Assembly: GCA_028693815.1 (NCBI GenBank)
Contig: JAQUUP010000001.1
Coordinates: 136,433-190,578 of the forward strand
Direction of reading: 5' to 3'
DNA: 54,146 nt
DNA from: Candidatus Omnitrophota bacterium
Lineage (GTDB): Bacteria; Omnitrophota; Gorgyraeia; Zapsychrales; Aceulaceae
Made by a program: the position numbers and the translations under genes. This document shows positions 18,601 to 30,600 of this stretch, in pieces. The notes below the pieces were generated by a model. That model ran no database searches and was not told where the DNA came from. It was given only the letters and a program-made list of their open reading frames with translations. The stretch's first letter is position 1, and each line of letters starts with the position of its first letter.

Positions 18601-21600
18601 CCATTCCACAGCAGAAGGTGGCGGAGACAAAACAAATTTAGGGTATACGACTAACTTTGGTGTTTTGCAGGATTTTGATACAGGGATTGTAGATTCGTTT
18701 ACAGCTAAAGATAAAAAAGGTATTAATACTATTGATGGATTGGAAGGTACAGTACCAGCATTTTTATCTTTAAGCGCTGCCGGGGCTTCGGTTAGTCCGC
18801 AAGTTGAGGCTGAAGGGGTTAAATGGGAATTTTTAAAGGCAATGGGTAGCGATGGCGTCCAATCTTCAGCAGATTGGACAAAGTATAGCACGCTCGATGT
18901 TTCTCCGGAATCTTCTATGATCACAGGCATCAGCAAAAAAGATGGGATCACTACTCTTGATTTCATAGGCGGAGAGAATACAAATGTTATTAGTTTCAAA
19001 GATAATAATAAGATTGAAGGTGCCATCAAGCTTCAAGAGCAACGATTAGACAGCGGAAAGCCTTTTGAACAATTAGGAGAAAAAGATATTACGGTTAAGT
19101 TGAATGTTGTTTCAACAGTGATGAGACAGTATGAGAAATCCGGTGCGTGGGAGTGGGGCAAAGATATTACTAAACGATGGATGTTTGATGAAAGCAAGGG
19201 TGATAATTTTGCTGATTACAAGAATGGTTTGAACGTTTTTGAAGGAAAAAATTTAGCTTATACTGATAATATTTCTTATTATGATACCGATGCAAGAATG
19301 TACAGTTCTCGGGACTATGCTAAGATTTTGGAACAAAAAGGAATTAACCATGCTATTGAAGGCGCAAGCATTATTTATGGATTTCAAACTTCTAGCGATA
19401 ATCGCCGGGATGCGCTTGGATCGCTTTTAAGAAAATTCATTGAATCTGACAGGGAGGTCGAATCTAGCGGCATGGTGACAATGGACAAGCCTGTTGGGGA
19501 CAGGACTATTATTGCTTCTGTTGGTTTCTCATCTGATAACAAATTTTCATTTACCCCTACTTTAGATTATTACAACAATCTTGGTCAAGAAATTCATGAA
19601 GGCAGAGAAGAAAGAATTTTCGTTAAGGAAAAAGACAGTTGGCTTGCTGGACAAATGAAGAGTTTGCAAAAAGATTCGCAATACCAAATGATTACAGAGC
19701 ATTTTGATGGTATTTTTCAGTCTGTTTTTTGGTTAGGAAACGCCGGTGTGCAGTATGCTTTAGGCAATAAAAAAGAAGCAAATAGGTCTTTGAGTAGAGC
19801 TGATTATGCAGCAGTGATGAAAGGTGCGTCTGGAGGGAAAAGGCCAACAGACAAATTAATGGCAGATGCAGGATTAGCTTGGTTTGATAAGAAAAAAGGT
19901 CTTGTTAAGGATATTTATACAAAAGAATTGGTGAGCGCCCAACAATCTGCAAGTCTCGTGACCTTATTAAAGATTCAGTCTAAGGAAAATAAGCAGGGTG
20001 GAAATTACTGGACAAGCCTTTCTCAAAATGCGATTGCGCAAGTTTTGGGTGCTGCTGAAGAATATCTGACAGCCGCTGGTACCATGGGTTTTGGAGGGGC
20101 TGGCGTAGGGGGCAAGACTTTGATGAGTTTTGTGGCTTTTGATAGATTATTGGATGGCGCTAGTTTGCACGTAACAGGAGAAGTAAGCTCTTCGGCCTCT
20201 GCTATTGGCAATGGTTTTCTGACTGGAGCTCTTGGAGCTGGACTGGGCTATCTTAAGGTAGCTCCAGTAGTCGCTTCTGCAAGAACAGCATTGTCTGCTG
20301 GGAAAGATGCGCTTATGACTCAAACTAAGGTTGGTAGAGCTCTTGCTGCTACTGAGGGAGTGTTTGCAAAAACATATTTAAAGGCTGGCGAATTTGTTTC
20401 AGGTGGAATGTTAAAGAGAGCACCAAAGATAGGAGCGCGTTTTGTGAAAGCTACGACAGCTGAGGCAATTAGTGCTAGTAAAACTAGTTTAGGCCGGGGG
20501 GTTTTGACTGGAGTAGGTGCTGCAACTGGCGGAGTGGTTAATTCTTCAATCAATGGGTGGTCTGTTGAAAATTTTGCGAAGGGTATGGCAATTGGTGGAG
20601 GTTTAGTTTATTCCCCTGGTTTTGTTTTGCGGGGTTCCGCAGAAAGTGCTATGTGGTTTGTTGGGACGGGTAATGCCATGAGCCTTATAGCCAATGGAGA
20701 GCTTCTTTCTTTGAAGGAAAACTGGCAACAGGCTAAGATGGGTGCGGAGATGGGTGCTTGGTTTGGTGGGGTTATAGCCTTGGCGGGACCTGGACTTGGT
20801 CTTGCTAAAAATGCATTTTCTAGCACTAAGAATGTTAGCGCAAAATATTTGTCAAAGGCTTGGAAAGGCACTCTTGGAAGAACAAAGCTATTTTCACGTA
20901 TGAAGAATGCAGCAGCAGAAGGTAGTTTGGTGTCAAAAGCTGGTTCTGCAGCGAAAGTTGCCAAGACAAGCCGCTGGGCAAAATTTAAAAATACGGTTTC
21001 TGGCGAGAACATGCTCAAACCAACACAAGCCATTCGAGATTCTTACAAAGCAATAGAAAAATTAGAAAAGGCCAGTGTTTATAGGAAAGTAGTTGATTCT
21101 TTAAAAGCCGGCAGAGTTTTTGGAGAGAGATATAAGATTGCTAATTTGATTGTTCGTGAGACTTCTGTTGCTGTGCGTGCTTGGGGAGGCAGGCTTGCTT
21201 ACTATGGTTCTAGAACAGCAGCTGGCGTTGTTGCAGATGTGGCTTTAGGCGGATATGTTGAGGGTATCTGGGATGGGTACAATAGCTCATTAAGCTTTAG
21301 AGATGGATTTAATGAATCAACGAAAAATATGTGGTCAAGTGAAAACTTGATGCGCCGTGCGACTCGTGGTGCAACCCTTGGTTTTATGGCAGGATTTTTG
21401 TTTAGACCTTCTTCAGGTCACGCGGCATCTATTCGCGAAAGATTGATGGAATTTCATAATCCTAAAGGCATGACTGTGCAAAAACCTAGCCTTCTTTCAC
21501 ATCTTACTCCAGGCCAAGCGAAAAGTATTACTGTTTCTGGGGCCAAGGCGTTTCAGTTGCAGATGCGCTCTGGAGCGGTTTCGTTTATGCTTATTGATCC

Positions 21601-24600
21601 AATTTTTAAGCTTACTGGTGCTGGTCTTGAAAGTTTTTATGGATATTTGAAAGATCGAAAACGTGGTGATTTTAAAATTGAGCTTGAAGTTCCAGAAGGA
21701 ATTACAGTTTCGGATGAGCGCAAGGAAAATATGCCCATGCTTGAAAAGCTTGCCTTTGGAGCTTTGGGGTCTGGTCCGCGTACAGGTCTTTGGCTCTCTG
21801 TTGTTTTAAGCACTGGCGGGCTTGGCACAAAGAGTATGGCTGAGGGAAGAGTTGGTGCCATTGCTAGGTCTGGCGGTGGCGTTGTAGGCAAGGGCTTATC
21901 TGTTGCAGAAAACTCTCTTTCACGTCTTAGTCGTTTGGGTGGTCGCGTCGGTAGATTTTTTGAAAAATTTAAAAGTTATGAAGATCAAGTGACACGCATG
22001 CGTATGGCTGGCGGCAAGCAAACGATGTTGGGAACTGTTTCCCATGGATTTATCGGGCATGTGGACAGAGCGCTTTATTTTTCAGGTTTTTCCGAAGGGT
22101 TAAATGTTTTCTTGGACGGAACAGCGGGTGAAGGATTGCGTGCATTTGTAGAAGACGGGGACAACCCTATTGTGGCTGGGTTAATCGCAAGAGATGCAAA
22201 GCGAGATCAAGCCAGAATAGACTCTGAAAGAATTGGTGTTATTAATGCAAACGTTGAAGGTGCATCAAAAGCCGAGATTGCCAGCGCTTTGGAAGAGTTG
22301 AGCAACGAAGAGTTAAATGGTCCACTTAGCCCTCTTGCCATGGACTTAAAAGAAAAAGATGATATTGAAAAGAGTATGAAAAAGACTGAGATTTTTGGTG
22401 TTGTGAGCATGGCGTTGTTTGCTCGTGTGGCAGGATTTAATCATGGACGAATAGTAGAATCTAGCGTAAAAACGGATATAAAAACAATGCAGGCTAAGCA
22501 GGTTAAAGAGCTTAAAGATATAGTTAATGATAAAAGTTTGCCTGAAGGGACAAGAAAGATAGCTAAAGAGAGCCTAGAAAAACTAACCTCACATGATAAA
22601 GTTTTAGAGGAAAAGGTGCTTGAGGGAACTCATTATGAGGCGATCAAAGAAACAACAGATGGCGCTGGAAAAGTTATCGAAGGAATTAAGAAGGCTCAGG
22701 AAACAGGCAAAAGCATTGAGGGTACAAAGGTTGCTTCTAGCGATAGACAATCGGAATCATTTAGGAGCTTGAAAAAAGAGTTTAAAAAAGGTTTTGAAAA
22801 TGAAAAGCAGATGGAAGATTGGCAGGCTCGCGCTGATACCGAACTAGAGGTCTTTGGAGTACGCAAAGAAATAACAGAAAATCTTACTAAGGCAAATAAG
22901 ACAAGTAGGTCTGATCAGGAAATGTATAAAGGTCTTAGAGATTTTCAAGGTGGACCTAAGAAAGATCAATCAAGTAGGGAATGGCTCACGCAGGCCCAAG
23001 AGGCGCTTAATGAGGTTAATGGTTTGGTTACAACTCGGGATCGCTTAAATACTGTGGTAACCGAGTTAGATGGCAAGGGATTGCTTCAATTCTCAAGCAT
23101 ACTTAAAGAAGTTGGTGAGATTCCGTCTAGCAAAGCCGATCGTGCTGAATGGAAGAAAAATGCTGACAAAGCATTAGAGCAGGTTGTAGGGCCTGAAAAA
23201 GGAAAAAGTGTTATAGAGCCTTTGGTCAAGACTTATGAAGCTGCTGAAAAGCGCATAGGCAAAATAAGGGATTTGCTTGAGGAAAAAGATCAGGATCCAA
23301 GTTCTTTAACTAATTTAACTAAAGAATTAGAAGGGCTTTTGGCTGCATCTAAAGATGGCCAAGTTGGTAAATCATGGGCTGAGTCTGTTAATAGCGCTAT
23401 TGAGAAAACAAACTCTGTTGTTGAGATTGGAAAATCATTAAAGGAAATCGCAAGGAACAAAGATAGATCTGGTAAAAAGAGTGATAATGCATCTGAAACG
23501 AGTAAATCTGTGTCAAGCTGGACACGAAAGAATCGTTTAGAGAAGAAGTTTGAGAAAAGTATTAAGAAGGCGCAAGAACTTAAGGAAAGCTTTTTCGCTC
23601 AGAATAAGTCATCATTAAATGTTGAAAAAAATATTAGCTTGGATCAGCAAATGCTTAAGACTGCTAACAAGATGGAAGTTTTAGAAGGAAAGCTGTCAGG
23701 CTCTGATGTAGGAAGAACCACAGCTGAAATGTTTGTAGAAAGAGCAAAGTCGTCTAAGGGTTACAAGTTAGCTGCTTCTGTTATCGATGTGGCCAGAGAA
23801 AAGATTTCTTGGAATAACGTTATGGAGAATGGTAATGTGGCAGCTAAATATACATATGCTTTAGCTGATTTCTTCTTGGGAGGTTTACGTCAGGATTTTG
23901 TACGAAACAGTATCCAAAAAAGAGAAAAAGAAAACAAGCAGTGGAGCGCTGGCGGAGACCTCATGGGAAGACTTTTTGAGGCAAGTCCTGGGCTTAAGGA
24001 GACAATTGGCGCTCTCGCCGGCAAGAATAAGGTTAATAAGAATATTTTGAATAAGGCTTTAGCTAAGAAGGAACTTAGCCAACTTCTTTCTAAGATTAGT
24101 TCGGAGATGTATAAAGGCAATTTTAGTGATTTTGAAGTTGTGAATGATATTGTTTTTAAAGCTCAGTTAAGCGAGTCGGGTAGTGTTCCTATCAGCAAAG
24201 AGGCAAAGGTTAAATTTGACGAGATAATCAAGAAAACAAACGAAGGCAATAACCCAGGGGAAAAAACAAATGCGTTGGAAAAAATTGGTTTAAAGATTGA
24301 AGCTTCTAAAGAACCAGGATCTTTCAATCTTGTAAGGATTAATAGGGAAGAGAAAAATGTCTATGCTCAATTGCACGAAACTCTTTCCGATGGGGCTTAT
24401 GATGTGCAGTTTCACTCTTTGGTTCGCCAGGTTATGGGCACGAGAAAAGGTGTTAAAATTAATGCACAAGAGCACAAGTTCTTGAATGAGTTAATCAAGG
24501 AAAAAGGGAATGAAAATCTCCTTAAAGAAGCAGGATTGGAGATTACCAAAGATGGTCGATTGGCAAGAACAAAAGAGGCTGGAACCCTTAGAGATACAAA

Positions 24601-27600
24601 GAGTGGCAAGTTTTATGTTATTTTAGGAAAGACAGGTTCTGGCAAAAGTTCTTTTGCGCCTTTGGCAACCTATATTTTTATGCTTCTAACAGGGCAGAAA
24701 TCACCTTTGCTTGTTTCTGCGGAGGCTGATAAGGTTGAGTACAATCAAAATTTTGGTCAAACTCAGGATTTGGCAGGTCAAGAATTCTTGGGTGTTATCG
24801 GTCAATTTGGCAGAGATATGAAGGGAGAGATTTTCAAAGATTTTAAAAAGCGGATTCAGGGCATAGATTTAGATGCTGTGAAGAATCAAGGGTCAGGTGC
24901 TATTGCTAGAGAAATCAAAGCAAAGATGCGTAAGGGAGGGCTAGTACATATTACAGATCAAGATTTGAAATTTATTCATCAGAATGATCAAGCATCTTCG
25001 ATGTTAGCAAAGATGATCCGCTCACACGATACTTTGTTGTATAAAGGAGAGCTTCAGGCGCTTCCATCCTTACAGATTTCCAATCCAATTTCAGAAAGCA
25101 AGAAAAATGATGAAGTTAAAAAGATTGAAGATTTAGCTGTCAAAACAAAAGCTATGAATGAAAAGCTTGAAATGTTGAGAGCAGAAGGAAAGATTGAATT
25201 AAAAATTGAAACTGAAGAGGGCGTTCTTAACCCTCATTGGAAGAGTCAAAACGGTGAGCTAGAAAATCTTCGTGGCTTAAAATGGGATGCAGAGGCTAAA
25301 GAATGGAGCGCGACAACAGGCAAACAGACTTTTAAAGAAGTTGAATCTATCCTTGAGGCGTTGGCTTTTGCGAAGCAGCAAATTACTTCGAGAGACCAAG
25401 TAGAGTTGTCCAGCGGTAGTTGGACGCCTGCAGGTCGTTATGGCGGCGCAAATGAAAATGTTCGCGTACACAACAAGTATCAGCAAGTTGCTCTTCATGT
25501 TGAAGGAAACAGAATACTGGAACGGGAATGGAGCTCCAAAGAGAATGGAGAAAATATTTTTAATGATAAAGAAGGATCTCAGTCAACTGATCTAGATGTT
25601 ATCCGCATGTTTACAGAAAACGGTGGGTCTGTTATGGCAGCCACAGGAACGCTGTACGATTTAGATGTTAATCTTTTGGAGACTTATTACAGCGCTGTAG
25701 TTTATGGTAAGAAACAAGGTGAAAGTAATCCTGGTGAATTTAACGTTGCGAAGATTGATGTTAACGGTAAAAAGCTTAGTTATGAGCAAGCTTTTGAAGC
25801 TTTATCGGCTGAACTAGTTGCTAAAAAAGCGCTTAATGAGCGTGAGGGTAACTTGTCTGCCTTTTATGTTGCATCGGATCATGTTCGACTTGGAAGAAAT
25901 GGTGGAGATAAGTTTCATGAGTCTTGGATTAAGCAGGTTGCAGAAAAAAGTACAGCTGGCAAGCCTCTTGAGACTTATGTGGCTTTAGCAACTGGAAAGA
26001 TTGTTAAGGTGGATCTAAATAAGGCTAAGACAAATCTTAAAAATTGGTCAAAAGATGCTGAAGGCATTAAGAAAGAAGTTAAGAAAAACGGAAGCGAGGA
26101 ATCGGATATTGATGCGCTTCAAAGATTGATGCGAAATCAAGACAATATTGTTGTTTTGGCTGAGAAAAATTCGACATTTGGAAAAACTTTTGAAAGCAGA
26201 CAACTTGGAAATAGAAAAGACAAATCAATTCTTATTGCAGATGAAGCAACAGCTGCGTATTTTATTGAACAATGGTCAGGTCGTTTCCGATGGGTAGGAA
26301 AGCAAGGTAAAGATAATGATATGCTTCATAGCGTTGCGCGAGAGCTTTATGTTCTTAAAGAAGGCGCAAAAGGTATTAAGCAATACGGGGAAAAAGAGTT
26401 TGTAAAATTTGCTGAGAAAGCCAAAGGAGAAAATCAAACAAAGTTTACTCAAGAAATCTTTGCTGAGCAGTTGCTTGAGCTTCAAACTAATATGCCAGAA
26501 GTATATTTGCGTAATTTAAAAGCAAAGACTCGTAGTCCAAAAACAAGGCGTTTGATTGAAGAGGCATTACAAAAAATTCATGATAAGAAAGGTGAATCTT
26601 CTTTGAGCTTGAGTCAGGGAGGAGCTGGCAAGGCGCGCGAAGTTCTTGAAGAAGGACTTGTTGCTCAGCAAAAAACTTTGCGTGAGATTCTTGGGGCTCC
26701 ACAAGCCAATGCTAAAGCCGAAGCCCAGACATTGTTAAATACTAAAACGACAAAATCAAGAAGTTTGATTAAAGAATTAGAAAAACTTAGAGAAAGAGAT
26801 CCAGATAAAAAATCTGACGTGGATCGCCTTGTAAAACAGTTGAGGAAAAGTGATAAGAACACATTGTTTAATAGTCTTGGCAAAAAGGATCAGAATGATA
26901 TTACACAGAATATTTTAAAAGTAGAGCGAGAAGAGCTATCTTTAAGCTTCCGCACGGGTCCTTCTAAAACTGCGGAAGAAGTTAGCAGGCAAGAAGGTTT
27001 TCTAACAGTTAAGACAGCTAAAGATTTTGCGCGTGTTTTTCGCGATACTATGGAAGCAAGATTTTTGCCTGAATATATGAAAAGTAATGCAGAAAATACT
27101 CGTTTTGCAGTTGAGAGAGTGTCTTTCCTTGAGCGGAAGCTTGGTGACGGTGAAAAGCTTAGTCAAAAATCAAAAGAATATTGGGAAAACAGAAAAAAGA
27201 ATCCTTCTTCTGCTTCTGCTGGTTCAGAGCGCGTTTTAGTCGAATATGATTATAGCGCTGGCTTTAAAAGAATTGTTTCAATCACTGCTATAGGTGGTGC
27301 GTCGGTATTTGCTGCTGGTCTTTCTATCGCAGCTGGTCAAAAATATATGATCAATACACAAGAAGACGAAAGAAAAGTTTATGGAAATAAATTTTTGGCT
27401 CAGCGTGATGCCATAAGGATGAAGAAAGCCCTAACAGAATCTCTCGAGGTAGAACGCGACATGTCTGTTTCTGAAATTATGGCTTATGCTCAGCGACAAA
27501 CACAGACAGAGCAGAGCGAGGATAGGCGTAACGCATATGGGTATTTGATGGCCAGCATGCTAGATGCAGATAATGCAGATCATGTGGAATTTGTTAGTGA

Positions 27601-30600
27601 TTTGATGACAGGTATTTCGTTTAAGCGAAACGAATATAAGGATAAAGACAAGAAGGATGAAAGCGATTATCTCTTTGATGATAAGTTAAACGCTCGTGTT
27701 TTCACGAACGACAATCTTGAAGTAAACAAATATTATTTCTTGAATCAATTGTCGCATGATCGTAGATTATTCTCTGCGGTTGTAGCTTTTCAGCAAAAGA
27801 AGCAAGAAGAATTCTTTAAGAATCTTCCTGCTGAGACAGTAACAAGTGAAGCGAATGATGTTTTAGACCAGCCTTCGAAGAAGATGTCTGTGTTTAGAAA
27901 AATTTTCTTTTCTCGTTCGAATTCAGAACAAAAGAAACAAGACCCTATGATGGCGAAGGGACCTCTTTATCAGCCGCTAGCCATTGAAAAACTCGGCACA
28001 CCTCAGATTATCAAAACAGGATCTTTGGGTCTTACAACAGAGATTAAGTCTTTTGTGAACGATGAGATAAAGCTTGATAGTGAAAAAGACATTACAGATG
28101 AGAGTAAAAAACCTAGTAGAATGCTTGAAAATGAGATTTATGCGCAATCGTTAAGGGCTTTAACGAATTATTACGCTTATGCACATTCCGGAGATAAATT
28201 TTACAATAGGGCTTATTTAAGTTATGCAGATGCATCTCAAGAAAAGGATCAAGAGCTTGCTGATTTGTTGAGTGAACAGCAGAGAAAGGCTCGAGGAATT
28301 ACTAAAAGAAAACAAATTGCTTTAGGGCAAAAGTTTAACAAAGAGGCCTTAAAGAAGCTAACAGATAAGGAAGCAAAGAATAAGGCGGATGAAGGTTATG
28401 TAGATGATGCTGATTCTGCAAAGAATAAAAAGAATAGTAGCGCTATAAAAGATAAAAAGGAAAAAACATTTTTAACTAAAAGTGAACAACAAGAGAAGGA
28501 TCGGTTAACAAAGTCAATAAATAATTATGATCAACAAAAAGAAAATTTGCACCGTTTAGAGCAAATGCGTCAGCGGGTATCAGGCCACGAAAAGTTTGGT
28601 AGTGCAGTATGGGGATTAGATTTTCTTAAAACGGTCAAGGGCTTTGTTGATGTCGATAGTAAGGTTGAAAACGAACTTCGCTTTTTAGCGCAAACAGAAA
28701 ATTATAACGGTGAAAAAGTCTCTGATGCCTTGGCGCCAGCTATGACGTATTGGATTAAGCATAAAGAAGGTGGACGCACACAGATGGAAGAAGCTTTGAG
28801 CCTTGTTAAGGATTCCACTGGAGCGGAGATCGCAAAAACTATTGATAATTCTGAGGTTGTTGATACGGATGGCTTGTATAACGACGTCGCGAAACAAAAC
28901 ACCACAGCCCAATCATCTGCGGGCGAAGTTACAAAGTTTGCGGCGCATTCTAATTTTATCGTTGATGAAGACGGCAAACTTCTTATTGATGACACGGGTC
29001 TTTATAATCTTGTTCATGAATATGATCATCATGGCTCAACAGAAGTGGATAAAAATAACGATGGCAATATGGAAAATTTCCAGGCTAAGTTTGTGACTAA
29101 GAAAAATGGCACTCGAGTTGAGGTTGGTGCTCAATTATATGAAGACCTTCGCGTCATGTCGAAAATAAGCAACAGGAGTATTTCTCAGCTTTATTTCGAT
29201 ATGGGTGAAATGAGAGACCAAGAGTGGTGGGTACGCAAGATAAGTTTGGATCAGGGTATTGATCTTGCGAGGGAAACTGCAAAAAAGGATGGGCAATCAG
29301 CCTTAAATAAACAAAAAAATAGTCAGCTTGCTTATGAAGCTATTAGAGCTATTCGCGCTGCAGGACGGGAAGATTTATTATTGAGAAGTGAACATATATT
29401 TGATTTGTATAAAATGTTAACTAATGAAGAGAAACTAAAAGCTCAATTTAATACAGTTTATGTTAATCAAGCAGGAGAGCGGAGCGAAGAGGATAACGAA
29501 AAAGTATCAGATGCGAGGGATTCATATCAACAAAATGTTCAAGAGATCAAAAATGATTTTATATCTCAGCTAAAGCAGGGAATGCTGAAAGGTCTAAGTG
29601 ATGAGCAAAAGGCTGAAAAGATCAAAACAGCTTATGCTCAAAAATTAAATAATAGCGAAAATAAATTTTCTCTTGATTTGAAAGAAACTTCTGTGGTTGT
29701 TGAGGGAACCAATGTGATCATGGATGTAGTTGTAAACGCGCCAAGCCGTGATGGATATGGTCTTGAGCAATACAATTTCGCCACAACCTTTGATTTGAAT
29801 GCAAAGGAAAATAGTGAGGTGCCAGAAATCTTATCGCCAGAGCAAGCAAACGCAACACTAGCGACAGAAGTTTCGGCGACAGAAACACAAGCTTCAGCGA
29901 AAACGGAAGAAAAAATTCAGGAGATTGCCCTGAAGGCTATTGAAAACGGTAAAGAGAAGACTAAAAGTGGCGACATTCTCAACTATAAAAAATTAGAGGA
30001 TTCAATTAAGCAAGAGATCGACCAGGAGATGGAGAAGGAGGGTTTGTCGCATTTAGGATACACTCTTGATAAAGATCTTTTTGGCAAGCATCATGATGGA
30101 AGGGAAGTTAAAAACCTTATTTATGCTGGAGACACTATTGCCATTAAGCCTACATTTTCTATTGCAGGAAAAAAGAAAGTTGTTGTTGGAACCACGGTTG
30201 TCATGGATATTGATCGCTTAAAGAACGCTAAAGAAGAAAGAAAGAAAAAAGAAATCTTAGCGGAAAAGGAAAAGAAAAAGGAGGCAAATGCTAAGATTCA
30301 GGAAGCAGGAGCTCAATTAGCACAAGAGGGTAAAAGTTTTGACGAGGTTGTCCAAAGTTATGAGAACAAAAAGAATAAAATAATGACGCTTGTTGGCTTC
30401 TTGCAAAAGACTCCGCTTAAAACAAAGAAGGAGCGCTCAAGCGTACAGCAGGACATCTTGAACCACAAGAGTCTTTCAGATTCAGAAAAAGCAGATCTTT
30501 TTGCTACGCTTATCAATAGATTTACCGAAGAACATTATTATGATGATGCGATCGATGCTTTAGATGCAGATAGTAAGCTTGCGCATTGGAACAAATTAGC

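Noticed and set aside
18559-21033. Long minus-strand ORFs inside the giant gene (for example 18559-19029 and 20608-21033).
   Set aside because: They lie opposite a continuous, sensible coding frame, have no ribosome sites or conserved motifs, and have the composition expected of antisense shadows.
24600-26430. Separate housekeeping secA gene.
   Set aside because: The reading frame is continuous with the giant gene on both sides, the motifs are diverged, and there is no independent start, ribosome site or stop.
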